Origin: Pachyseris speciosa
Lineage: Eukaryota; Cnidaria; Anthozoa; Scleractinia; Pachyseridae
Length of the DNA: 64,000 nucleotides
Reading direction: 5' to 3'
Assembly (NCBI GenBank): GCA_016490735.1
Contig: JAEMWC010000963.1
Coordinates: forward strand, 1-64,000
This document shows, piece by piece, positions 24,747 to 36,100 of the stretch (positions are counted from its first letter, which is position 1; every line of letters starts with the position of its first letter). A model generated the notes under the pieces. It was not told the origin of the DNA. It worked only from the letters and a program-made list of their open reading frames with translations, and ran no database searches. Made by a program: the position numbers and the translations under genes.

Positions 24747-25268
24747 GTGCTTAATGCAAAAATTACCTTGAAAAACGTTTACTGCCTATTTTGTTGCATA
24801 TTTTGTCCTCCCTTACTGGTGGAACTCGCTGAAAAAGCATTCGAGATGAAAATACGGCGGATTGACAATGAAGATGAGGACTTTTCAGAGGTGATAGCAA
24901 GTAAACTTAAGACTGAAGCCGGAATTCTACCGAACCCAAAGCATATTCAAAACTGGACACACGACTTCGCTTCCATGCCAGAATTTACGTTAGCCGATTT
25001 ATATTCATCTTTAGTTGGAACTGAGGAATACACGGCCGAGGACCTGAAATCTTTTAAAAGCTTACATGGGTATAAACTGTTCTCGGATGGCCATGTACAA
25101 GATTGCATGATGCACTGCGTCAAAGATAAGGGATACACTTTATTTCGGTTCAAAGTGCAACCGACAGAATGATCCAAAACAGAAGATAGCAAGCCCACTT
25201 ACAATGGTTTTATCGTACTGAAAAACTCTGGAGTCGTCAAGGATGGCTTTTTTCCTTGCAAAGGAGGG
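24747..25268 (+). pseudogene. SWIM/YqaJ-type protein, N-terminal exon with in-frame stop
   Basis: The frame contains NWTHDFASMPEFTLADLYSS, then EEYTAEDLKSFKSLHGYKLF and SDGHVQDCMMH. This is the front part of a family common in cnidarians and other marine invertebrates that continues into a SWIM zinc finger and often a YqaJ-like nuclease. At 25170-25172 a TGA interrupts KVQPTE and SKTEDSKPTYNGF, where related proteins carry Arg; CGA to TGA is one transition. The same frame continues to GFFPCKGG, the start of the SWIM motif, and a good donor GTAAGA at 25269. No downstream exon with the rest was found, so the copy is broken. Its true start is unclear; ATG 24846 is an alternative. Confidence 0.6.
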
Positions 25269-25953
25269 TAAGAATGATAGCGAATTACAGTGTCATCAGT
25301 AGATTGAACAGTTCTAAGGATTTCACCTCGATAACACGGCGTGTCCTTGCATGCTTGAGTCTTTGAAAACTATGGCATCTTAATATAAGATGGAAGAGGG
25401 ATCTTAGGGTTTTCTTAACTTTCAAAAATTAAGGTAATGTTTCATGTAGTTACTGTAAATAAGGGAGCCAGGAAAGTTTAAAAAAAATCGATTTCTCCTT
25501 CACCCCTCCTCTCTGTGTTCAATGGTTAGTTCCTAATCTCTAATCGGGCAAAGAATGGGGATTTTGACATTTTCTGAAAAAAATTATCAAGATCCCCACC
25601 CACGGGCAAAAAATAATTGACACAGACAGACAGACAGACATGTTTTTATTTGGAGTCTTATACAATATATAGCACATTGACTACGAATTCCAAATAACTA
25701 AAAGTTACAAACAACAAAAATTGTTACTTAATTAATTATTAATTAAGTTGTTAATTGATTAAGTCCTAGAGTATTTACTTTTTGCCGTCTTCTTCTATCC
25801 TTTTTTCAAAGCATTCGAATATATGTTTTGCTATTAGCTTTTGTATTTTAGCATTTCCGCTAGGGGGGTTTATTAGAAACATGAATATTTTATTAGGTGA
25901 CATTCTTCAAATTTTTTTTTCAAGGTGCTGTTCCATGAGTCCTAATTTTAACC

Positions 25954-26706
25954 TCAGCAACACAAGAAGAAACTCTTCTTTGACTTGAAGACCACGTTTC
26001 CGTCCAGGTTTTTTTTATTTTGGGCATCTTTTTGGTAGTGTGATTGTTTAGATTTATTTTTGTCCCAGTACTTCATGTTTTCTGTGTATGGCAGCTTTTG
26101 TTCTTGCTTGGAGCTTTGTGGTTTAGTTGTGAGTATCTTTAGTTCTTGTTCAATTTTCTCGAGCTCTGCTATGGTAAGATCGGTTTGACATAACACATTT
26201 TTGTGCAGCGGGTCAACTTCGTCAATTCTGTCCGTGTAGTCGTGGTCAGAGAGTAAATGCGTTTTAATGCAATTGCAGTCTTGAAATAAATCGGTGTCAG
26301 TTAAGAGCCCCTTATGTTGTTGACTTCTAATCTTTCTTTTTTGGAGGGGTATTTCTTCATCCTTGTCAGCCGATCGCTCAACTTGGAGACTTCTCTTATT
26401 GAGTCTCTCTTTACGAAGATTAATCGGGTTCAATTTTGTGGATGCCTTTTCTGGATCAAATACGGTAGGGAGAGCTCGCTTAACTACGAAGGTCATGCCA
26501 GATGGCGCCTTTTTCATGTCTTGTTTTCGAATATGAAGCGAACAAATTCGAGGATCGGTAAGATTCTTGAATTTGGCATCGGCTCTTTTGCAAAACTTTT
26601 CCCACTTCTTACGCATTTTTCCATTGCCAGGAAAACGGAAATATGAGAGATTTGGTTTGTTATGAGCCCCATTGTTACAAACAGCAACAGCACAGTACTT
26701 CACCAT
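25954..26706 (-). CDS. THAP-domain protein, transposase-like N-terminal part
   Basis: A 250-codon single-exon ORF starts MVKYCAVAVCNN. The THAP zinc-binding C2CH set is present: C5, C10, C55, H58, with Pro26, Trp35 and the ALPTVF box at 79-83. THAP domains bind DNA, in P-element-like and some Harbinger-like transposases and in host factors. After a basic linker, CQTDLTIAELEKIEQEL (about 174-190) resembles the coiled-coil segment that precedes DDE catalytic domains in THAP transposases. The ORF ends at KKSFFLCC without a catalytic core. It is either a truncated transposase exon or a stand-alone THAP protein. A word-type MITE lies about 170 bp upstream of its start. Confidence 0.75.
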   Translation of the reverse strand: MVKYCAVAVCNNGAHNKPNLSYFRFPGNGKMRKKWEKFCKRADAKFKNLTDPRICSLHIRKQDMKKAPSGMTFVVKRALPTVFDPEKASTKLNPINLRKERLNKRSLQVERSADKDEEIPLQKRKIRSQQHKGLLTDTDLFQDCNCIKTHLLSDHDYTDRIDEVDPLHKNVLCQTDLTIAELEKIEQELKILTTKPQSSKQEQKLPYTENMKYWDKNKSKQSHYQKDAQNKKNLDGNVVFKSKKSFFLCC

Positions 26707-26872
26707 CTCCAGCGAGTAGAATATTTCAATTTCGATCCTTGTACGTTTTGTCGTTTACTATCTGTAAGTTTTGACTTTGCCGCCTTAAACCCCCAAGCCT
26801 CGCTTTCACGTCCAAACTTAGTACCAATCTCGCGCGCCCAAACATATCGGAAATGGGCTACGGTCAAGGAGA

Positions 26873-27284
26873 TAATTACACGAGGCAACTTTTCTTGCAA
26901 CTCGCAACGCAACAAACGTTGCGTTGCAAGTTGCGAGAAAAAATTCACGTGTAACACCCCATTTTGCAACTGCAATTGTTGCGTTGCGAGTTGCGAGAAA
27001 AGTAGAACGACCCTCTACTTTTCGCAACGTTGCGAGACAAGTTGCTTGCGTGTGACATCCCCTCTGCAACTCGCAACAACAAATTTTGTCAGAATGGGCC
27101 AATCAGAGCTCATCTTTCGCTAGCGCGAGATTTCAAGATGGCGTCCGCCATCTTGTTTATTATTGTACGCGTTGCAAGTTGCGAAAAAAGTTGCCAACGT
27201 GTAACATACCCTCTGCAACTTGAAAGGTTTTTTATTCGTCATCGTTGCGTTGCGAGTTGCAAGAAAAATTGCCTCGTGTAACAT
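26873..27284. repeat. MITE built of TTGCGAGTTGC words
   Basis: The left end reads TTACACGAGGCAACTTTTCT and the right end is its complement (TTGCCTCGTGTAA), giving inverted termini of about 38 bp. The interior repeats TTGCAACTCGCAACGCAAC and complements about ten times. There is no coding potential despite several open frames created by the repeated words. Confidence 0.8.
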
Positions 27285-27300
27285 GGCCTTAAGTATTCAG

Positions 27301-27378
27301 TCGCAACTCCTCGCAGAAAGCGATGCAATCCTTGGTCAGGAAGAGCTTCCCTGGTTTAGAAGGGGCAGACCTTACCAG
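27301..27378 (+). CDS. possible isolated exon, unknown
   Basis: After TATTCAG the 78-bp open segment reads QLLAESDAILGQEELPWFRR and ends CAG before a GTACGT donor. Codon use and splice signals look exon-like. However, the upstream 17 bp abut the MITE end, so the branch region would lie inside the MITE. No neighbour exon was identified. Confidence 0.25.
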
Positions 27379-27829
27379 GTACGTCAAGCGGTATAATCTA
27401 AGGTAATAATTCCATTCCATTGGAATTTGCGACAGTTTGATGCATTGTGGACTGAAAGTAACAAACTAGAATCGGAGAAATTTCCGGTACCCGCGGGTAA
27501 GGCACGTACGCTTTAGGATTTTGTAACCAAACCTTTGTTTAGTGTTTAATATATAGAAGCATTTGCACGTAATATGCACTTACTACAGTGAAATCAAAGG
27601 CAAATCGCTAGCCTTACAACGAGAATAACCCTGTTACTGATGATAATGGGCCTAAAAGTGACAAAGAATTACGCGCAAATCAATGCGGTTTGGTAAACTG
27701 AAGCCATTCAAATAGGGCACCAATGTTTATTTTAAACGGAGCTTGTTCGTGTTCTGCGCAGCAAGGAAACCCTTAATTTTTTTAACGGAATCTTCGGACA
27801 GTTCTAAACAAGTACCATTTCTATGAGTA

Positions 27830-28178
27830 TTATGCACATGTCATCGGCTTTCCCGTGGGGTCGACCCACGGGTTAACCAGGGGGGTTGTAAAATCAGTCA
27901 AGCTAACTTTGAGGACTTTCCCCGGGGAGGGTGGGGGGAAGGGGGGGTCGGGGAATTAGTCCCCTGGGTGAGGTGTCTCTCAGCTGAAAATCCCTGTGAC
28001 ATCTTTTTCAAACTTGTTAATTCCTCCACCCCCTAATCTTTGATCGTAAAACAATGTCAAGATTTTCCCCTACCCTCGGGCAAAGTATCCCATCCATCTC
28101 CTTGTATTACCCCACATATCTCCCAGGTAGGCCCGGGGGTCGACCCCACGGGGAAGCCAATGACATGTGCATTATATT
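27830..28178. repeat. MITE with GTCGACC-containing inverted ends
   Basis: ATGCACATGTCATCGGCTTT...GTGGGGTCGACC at left (27834-27868) pairs with GGTCGACCCCACGGGGAAGC...ATGTGCAT at right (about 28138-28173). The interior has G-rich runs near 27925-27955. Confidence 0.75.
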
Positions 28179-28546
28179 TACATGTCTATCTGAACAATAA
28201 ATACTGTTGACATGTAGCAAAGAAAGATCAATGTAGCCTGCGAACAAAGATGGGGGGGGGGGGGGGGTATGGAAAATATTGAAAAAACATTGTTTGCTGG
28301 GCCGAAAAAGACAAAATAAATTACTTGCAAACATGATAATTATGTATAAAAAAATAGTTTGCATAGAGGCCTGATAGAGAAACTTGTAACCTACTTAAGA
28401 CTAAAAGTATGTAGTTGTTTGTAGACAGGATACAGGGTTCCATTATTTAAAGTCAACAGTTTATTTGACAACATTGGAACACCAAATATTGCATTAAATA
28501 AAAAATTGAAATGAATATTTAAACAATTTTTTAAATACTAAACTAG

Positions 28547-28982
28547 TGAGCAGCACTTTTCCAACTGTAGTTGGAAAACTTGCAGTTTCTCTGACGCATT
28601 TTGTCTAAATAGAGTAGACTTCTTCAGGGAGTTTAACAAACTTACACTAAACGCCTGTATATACAGTATATGTGTACTGTGTTATCAACTATATCTCAAG
28701 GAACGCAACCCACAAACCGTGGGCTTCTAAAACTATTTCACACCTTGCATAAATAGCACAATGTTGCCTGTTCCCTTTCGTAAATCCAGTCACACCTTTG
28801 TGGCTTGTGTTCCCTGAGAAATAGTTGCTTACACGGTACACATATTTATCTACAGGCGTTTATATTTAGTGTAAGTTTGTAGAACTCCCTGAAGAAGTCT
28901 ACGCTAGTTAGACGAAACACATCGGAGAATAAACTACAAGTTTTACAACTACAGTTCGCAGAAGTGTTGCTTACTAAAAAAA
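28547..28982. repeat. MITE with about 120-bp inverted arms
   Basis: The left arm contains CAACTGTAGTTGGAAAACTT, AGTAGACTTCTTCAGGGAGT and AACTTACACTAAACGCCTGT. The right arm is the inverted equivalent ending at about 28980. Tandem short inversions are nested inside each arm. Confidence 0.75.
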
Positions 28983-29749
28983 TGTTTAAGAACATATTAA
29001 ATTAAAACAACAAACAGAGAACCTCCTTTTTTGTCAGAGCATAGTTAAAAAAGATCAGAAAAAAAATTGTTTGCAGAAGAAAATTTTTCAACGCTCCCCC
29101 CCCCCCATCCCCTCCCTCCAGAAAAAAATAATAGTCAATCCCTAAGGCAATTTAACTTTTAGTTAGCATTGTTCAATACATATATTTAGTGATTTGTTGC
29201 TAGATCATGGAAAATATGGCAAATCCTATACATAATGATGGGTTACACAAACAGATTTATTGGGCTCTCTGCAGTGGGAGTGATGGGGAGCGGCTGGGTA
29301 TGAGCTTTGCTTCTTGAATTTTAACGATCCTCAGTTTCCCTCTTGCAAAATACAATAATAGTCATAATGCTGATTACTGATGATGATGTTGACGATCATG
29401 AAGGTGGTCTACAATGTTCCATAATTTACATTTACACTGACAGAATGAAAACCATCACAATGCTTAGTAGAACTACTTGATCTCTTTTAAAGCCATGTGG
29501 GTTAACATTCATCATCTATCTATTATAGAATTCGCCTATACAGGTCAGTCAATCGTGGCAGCACTTTAGAGAGGGTTGGAGACAATATTCCTGATGGGAA
29601 GGAATTGTTGCACTTGTTTGGCCAAAGTGCCTCTAAAAGAGTAAATATACATGTTACTAAGGAGTCAACATTCAGGTACATCAGATATATATGAGCATCT
29701 AAGTAACCAACAATTATTGTTCTGCAAGGCATATCCTGGTGTCCATCTG

Positions 29750-29806
29750 TTTGAATGGGGGTGGGGGGGGGGGTGGGGGGTGGGGGGGTGGGGTGGGTGT
29801 ATGGGG
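29750..29806. repeat. G-rich tract
   Basis: Runs of G separated by T over about 50 bp (GGGGTGGGGGG type), a candidate G-quadruplex former. The poly-Pro ORF on the other strand is a by-product. Confidence 0.7.
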
Positions 29807-30120
29807 TTCGGTAAGAGGTGCTGATGGAAATAAAACCTTTCTTTAACAATATTCCATTACCTTTGAGATGAATCCAGAATGCATTTAACAGTGGGTTTCT
29901 CTGCAACAGTGTGAGCTCTCGGTGGAAATCAAATCTTACATACTTTCAACAATCTTCAATGTCAATTTTATTGACTATCAGTAGACAACAGAGTCCCAAA
30001 CGCACTCAACTTGGCAAACTGCATGTAAAATATTGATATCATGGTGTCAATAGAGATGTTGAATATGCCCACTCAAGGATATAAGATTTATCATTATATA
30101 TCTATTTTGATTATTTACAG

Positions 30121-33100
30121 TCACAACATCAGCAGCAACTACAACAACAAGCACAGGTATTGAAACACAACACAGTCATTTATTTAACTACTTTAGATAG
30201 TTGTCTCAAGAGAGTTAATGAACCTCCAAATCACAAATCAACTACCGGGAATTTTTTTTTTTTTTTTACATTTTTACAAAGCTATTTGTAGGTGTTCCAA
30301 AATTCCCACTGTGACCTGAAATTTGAGACAATTTGTGCACAACCAAAACGTCTCTGTGATGTCACTCATGTGTTGAGGAATCGCATCGACAATACTCATT
30401 AATTTAAAATGTTCTACAGGAGAAAAATTTGTACTTAACACTTTAGGGCCTTTTAGAAACTACCAGTATCAGATAGGCTTTGGTTCACATCGGTTGGAGG
30501 GAAATGTTGAATCTTCTTGATTGAAACCTTCAACTGACCATACCTATTTTGCTTGTTTATAGTTGCAACCTCACCAGCAACACATATCACAACAACACAC
30601 ATATCAGCAAGCACAGGTACATCACAACATTTATCTTCACTCTTACTTGTCTTAAACAACTTACGTTGGCAGGGTTGGCGCAGTGGTGAGAGCGCTCGCC
30701 TTCCACCAATGTGGCCCAGGTTCGATTCCTGGACTCAGCGTCATAAGTGGGCTGAGTTTGTTGGTTCTCTACTCTGCTCCGAGAGGTTTTTCGCCGGGTA
30801 CTCCGGTTTTCCCCTCTCCCCAAAAACCAACATTGATTTGATTTATTTAGAGTTGATTTGATTTAGTCTCCCCAATTAGTAGAGCATCTGCGCTTGGCTA
30901 AATAGATTTGAGACTTAAATAAAGTAATTATTATTATTATTAATTATTATTATTATTATAATTATTAAGTCCACAAACCCCTAGTGCAATAAACTGTTTG
31001 TTGAAGGGAAGATCCACTCTCACAACAGATTGGTGCTAAATTGTAGGAAATACAATTACTAGATTTCCATTTTTATTTTTGTTTAAAGCATGGATGAAAC
31101 ATTTAAGTGTACAAAAAATCGATATCATAGCCTATTTTCGCTTTTAAATTTCACAGGCATGGCCCATTTGGATTCAATGACGTGTAATGGTTGACCTATT
31201 GTTTAACACAAAGGATTTTCTACTTCATTTGCTTCCTGACAAAAGCTGCAACCATTACGCTTCATCAAATCCAAAATGGCCACACTCGAAAAATTTAAAA
31301 GGCAAAATAGGCGATGATGACATCAATTTTTGTTGTACACTTAAATGTAATATCCACGCTTCAAAACAAAATTTGGAGTATAGTAAATATTTCCAACAAT
31401 TTAGCTTGCATTTTCTGTAAGAGTTGAGGTTCCCTTTAAATTGCCCTGTCAAATACATGCCCCAGGAGGCTTATACTTGGAAATTGCCCTCAATATATAC
31501 ATTCGAATATATCATTCAAAGTAAAAATGGTACAGTAACACATAAATTTTCTTCCAACTCTAAGGTAGCCCAATTGATTAAATGTATTCACAAATATAAG
31601 CCCCTCTGGATACAAGCCTTTCAAAAAATAAGCCCCTCAAAAATGCCCTTTGAAAAATATAAGCCCTCACAGGCAACACGCGAAGGGAAGGGATACTAAA
31701 AAAACCCAAGTTACTAATAATATTTCTATTTAAGGCTTGACCGAAAACTGATTATTGTTGTTTTGAAACACCTCTATTTTGTTGCTGAAAGTATATATTA
31801 ATTTCAGCACACCATGTCACTTTTTAAGGGCATTTCCAGCCATTTCATTAATCCTAGTTGACTCACACTGACATGTTTGAAATTGCAAACTTGCTGCGCG
31901 GGTCCCACCTCAGGGGCTTACTTTTGGAATTTTACCATTATCTGGTCCAATCAGATGGCTTTTAAAAACAAATCACATCCTATTCTTGTAACACTTCATC
32001 TACTGACCTCATTACACAAAAACTAAGACAAATATATCAGCTATAAGGGGGACTGGTTTAAACAAATAATGTGGAAATGTTGGCTGTGGTTGACATTTTT
32101 TTTTTTTGAAATGTATGTTGAATCCTTTCAATTGGACCCTTTAATTAACCACATGTTTTGCTTGCTTACAGTTGCAACCTCGGCAACAACACAGACACCA
32201 AGCACAGGTAACAAAACACTAGCATTTATCTTGAAATAAAATAGAATTGGCTTTGGCTTACATTATTTTACACTTGAATGGAGATGCTGAATTTTTTTGG
32301 AAAACAACAACTGATTTTGTTTGCAGTTGCAACCTCTACAGTAACAGCAACAACAAGCACAGGTAAAACAACATTTATTTAGCATTAACCAGTGTGACTT
32401 AATTGTTTACCAATGAAACAACATTGATTTACAAGGGACATATTTACAATTTCTCTTTAGTTTCTACCTACAAGTAGAGAAGGGGGAAAGCAACATAAAT
32501 TTTCTAAATAAAGACAAGAGGCTACAATTAGCCTAATTAACTCGGGCTTGCAAAAAAAAGTATTGTATCCTTAATTTAGCCCTAATAGAGAGAAGTCTGT
32601 CTTTCTTACATCGGACGCAATTTGCGCTTAGCTTTTGTTGGAGTCTATTTCTTTGCAGTGTATATCTGTAGACCCCTATCAGATCAACATAATTATATCC
32701 CCCTAAAATTACAAAATTGCTTTACAGCTCAACCATTGAGAACAATGATGGTAACACTTGTAAAAAATATTTATAAAATAAGAAGAAAAAAGCCCGCGAT
32801 AAGTGCCACTAGTAGCAGTTGAACCCGGGTTGTTTACATTAGGCAGTCAGTAACAATGACCTCTAGACCACTGAGGTTCAGCATAGCTAATAACGTAAAA
32901 ATAGGTTTTTTTTTTATTTTTTTTTTATTTAAACTTTGTTTTTTTTTTGGCATTTGCTCTAAGAGCAGATAGTGCTCATCAAGAGAGCTTATGCCGTTTA
33001 CATTATTATTATACATCACAGTCAAAGCTAGGACACAACAGCGACAACAACAACAACGACAACAAAAACAGAAACTAAAACAATAAAATCAAAAATAATT

Positions 33101-36100
33101 ATAATAAAATATATAATTAAATAAATAAGTACATAGATTCAATCACGAGAAACGATTTGATTGGGAGATAAAAGACTGAACAGCACAAAACAAGTTTACA
33201 TTAATTTGAAAGTTAATACCTGGAACTCCATTAAGAAGCCAGTCAATTGTTTTCTTATTAGATGCAGAGAGCCAATTATCCCCCAACAAGTGTGCAGTGG
33301 AGGCAAAAAGTATTTCGCGCAGAGCAGCAAAACTTGGGCAAAACAAGAAATAATGTTTGGCATCTTCGACAGGTGCATTGCACAAAGCACAAGCAGATGA
33401 AACAGAACAATTCTTCTTAAAAGATCATAATTTAAAGCGCTAAAATTAAGCCTTAAGTGAGTATGAAAAATTGACGTGGCACGATCCCCTGTAAAAAATA
33501 AATAATTGCAAGTTGGAAATTTCATAAACTTTGAAGTATTATTCTTGAAAATGCTAAGAGAAGAAGACAGGCGAACCTCGGAGGGGAGACTATTCCACAA
33601 TTATTGTGTTGTTGAAAAAAGAAAGGATTTTTTATGCCTTTCAGTTCGAACATAGGGTAAACAAAGATCATTTCCTGAGCGAAGGCTATAGCATGACCTC
33701 TCACTGACGAAAGCGGGACAAAGATTAGATAAATAGCTAGGAGCTAACTTGTTGACTAACTTGTACATTAAGCAAAGTTTAAGCATTGTCCGTCTTTCGC
33801 TAAGCTCAACCCATGAAACATCCCTTAAAAGGCTAACCCTGTTTGTTCCTTTCATGGCACCAGTAACAAGCCTAGCACTCTCAATTTGTAAGCTTTCCAA
33901 CAGATTGCTGTCCGATTCAGAGCAACCATCCCACACGACATCAGCATATTCTAGAGATGAACGCACCAGAGATTTATATAACACGTCAAGTGAATTACGG
34001 CTCAATCGATATTTCAAGGGTTTAAGAAGATTTAATTTTTTAGAGGCCTTTTGGTGTATCTTTAAAATGTGTGCTCGCCAAGAAAAATTAGATGACAACG
34101 TCAAACCAAGATGTTCATGAACTGCTAAATCGTCAATTGTGACACCATTCATTATCAATGGGGGGTGATCCGGCTTATCTCTCTTAGACGAAAAAATCAT
34201 CGACTTAGTCTTAGTTGCATTCATAGTTACCAACCATCAGTTGGCCCAAGAAGATATCGATGCCAAATCATGATTCAGTCTAGTAGCACAAGCACTCGGT
34301 GAATGAACTTCATCTAACAAAAGGCTATCATCTGCAAATAAAAAACAATTATTAAAAAACAATTATTTAAAAAAATTAAAAAACAATTGAAGGGCTCGGA
34401 GCATAACCATCCTATATCGAATTTTGAGTTGTTTTTCGATTTTGCTTGGATTTGTCTGAATTTCTGCATGTGAACTGCAATTCGATGGAAACACATTGTA
34501 TGGTATTTTTTTGACTGATTCATCCAGAATCCAGAAATGCATTTTTTCTTACGTACACCAAGAAACCAACCTTCCATGGGAGTGGTTTGCAAGTTGCATT
34601 ACATCTTCTTAGTAAGAAAAAATGAATTTCTGGATTCTGGATGAATCAGTCAAAAAAATACCATACAATGTGTTTCCATCGAATTGTAGTTCACATGCAG
34701 AAATTCAGACAAATCCAAGCAAAATCGAAAAACAACCCAAAATTCGACATAGGATGGTTATGCACCGAGGCCTTCAATTAGTTATCTTTCTAATCGAAAA
34801 CAAAGGGTGGTTATCGAAGGCGTTCATTCTGACTGGTGTAATATTGTGGCCGGCGTCCCTCAGGGGTCAGTCCTTGGCCTGTTGTTGTTCCTTATATATA
34901 TTAATGATTTACCAACCCTTGTCAATTCTAATTGTTTTTTTTTTTATTTGTAAAAATAGGTTATTTATTACCAGAAAACTAAGCACACTTGTTTTTGCTT
35001 CAACGAATATTTCTGCTAAGTGTTTGAGAAAGGAAACGCTTATCAAACGATGCATAGACTTTAATGGAGTCTCAGTGAAATGTTTCACGGAGAAAAACTA
35101 ATCTGTTTACAAATACCTCATTTGAAACATAAGAAAGAGAGTAACGTTTCTGCAGTCAGTTTCATGTCACGCAAGTAAAAACTAAAATCACTTATCATTC
35201 AAAAACTAATGTCCAGAAATTGAGATATTATGGAAAAATAGTAAATAAACTACTGTACCTGTTAAAGTCTCAGGGGTGTAAGATATCCCGTACTTGAGAA
35301 TGAGATTAGTATGGAGCCGCCACGGGGAAACACGGCAGTCTAATTCACAACATATGGAGGTCAGTTTGGTCGATTTTGCAAACATTCGTAATTAGACACT
35401 TCTCTCAACATATAAGTCGTTCAGACTTCAAAGACACAAGGTGAATTGATGTCTTCCGATATGTGACAACAGGCATCATTCTTGCTGTTGTGAGTTGTTA
35501 TTTATAGTTCACGCTTGTGCAGAAACACCAGAAGTGCCTTTTGCGGATGAAACAAGACAACGAAAAATGAAGCCCATTTTAAACCTCGGACTTTTTACTA
35601 GCCCGAGTAAAATGTTAACATAATTAACATACAGGCTACCACCTATTAATCAGAATGCCAATTTCAATTAATAAAGCCCTGTCAGACAGGTTAAAAAGGA
35701 ACATGTTGTTATGAACGAACTGTATACACAGCCCTGTTATATGTCCTCTAGACCTGTTTACACTTAGCATATCAAAGTTAAGCTTCAGGGAAATTGGTAT
35801 TCAAAAAAGTTACTCTGATTTTGCTTGTTTGCAGTTGCAACCTCAGCAGTGGCCCAAAAATCAAGCACAGGTATCACAACACTGTAATTCATTTTGACTT
35901 ACTACTGTACCTTGAAATATTAATGTTTGATAAGATATAAGAATTGTGTATGCATCCCTGTTATGCTCCCTTTAAACCTGCTATACTTAGCAGTGGCATC
36001 AATTTCAAACTCAACCACTGGGGATTCTTGCTTTAAAATGAAAATTAAGTGGGCTGGTTGTTACAGTCTCAACCTCAGCACCAACAGTAACAACAAATGA

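Larger units (their letters stand above)
23818..26858. mobile_element. 3-kb inverted-repeat-flanked unit with THAP and SWIM/YqaJ-type genes
   Basis: Left arm 23818-23885 (GCCCATTTCCGATATG...GCGAGGCTTGGGG) matches the reverse complement of 26793-26858 with a handful of mismatches. Inside, a SWIM/YqaJ-type coding piece reads rightward (24747-25268) and a THAP-domain ORF reads leftward (26706-25954), so both read inward from the arms. I infer a degenerate DNA transposon or a transposon-derived gene pair. No clear target duplication is visible at the outer edges, and no catalytic transposase domain was found. Confidence 0.5.
32517..35608. mobile_element. repeat copy 1, split by LINE and MITE insertions
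   Basis: Bases 32517-32907 plus 34963-35608 match 59455-60868 (copy 2) as one colinear repeat. Shared landmarks are GAGGCTACAATTAGCC, ACTCGGGCTTGCAAAAA, CTTACATCGGACGCA, AACTAAGCACACTTG and CAGACTTCAAAGACACAAGG, with AGCCCGAGT near the right end. ACTCGGGCT and AGCCCGAGT form short inverted ends. A tRNA-like stretch (32815-32880, minus) lies inside. The copy is interrupted at 32908-34949 by the LINE described separately. Confidence 0.65.

Noticed and set aside
26662..27281. Several overlapping frames with Cys/Thr-rich repeats
   Set aside because: They are created by the repeated TTGCGAGTTGC words of the MITE; the same repeats are open in more than one frame on both strands.
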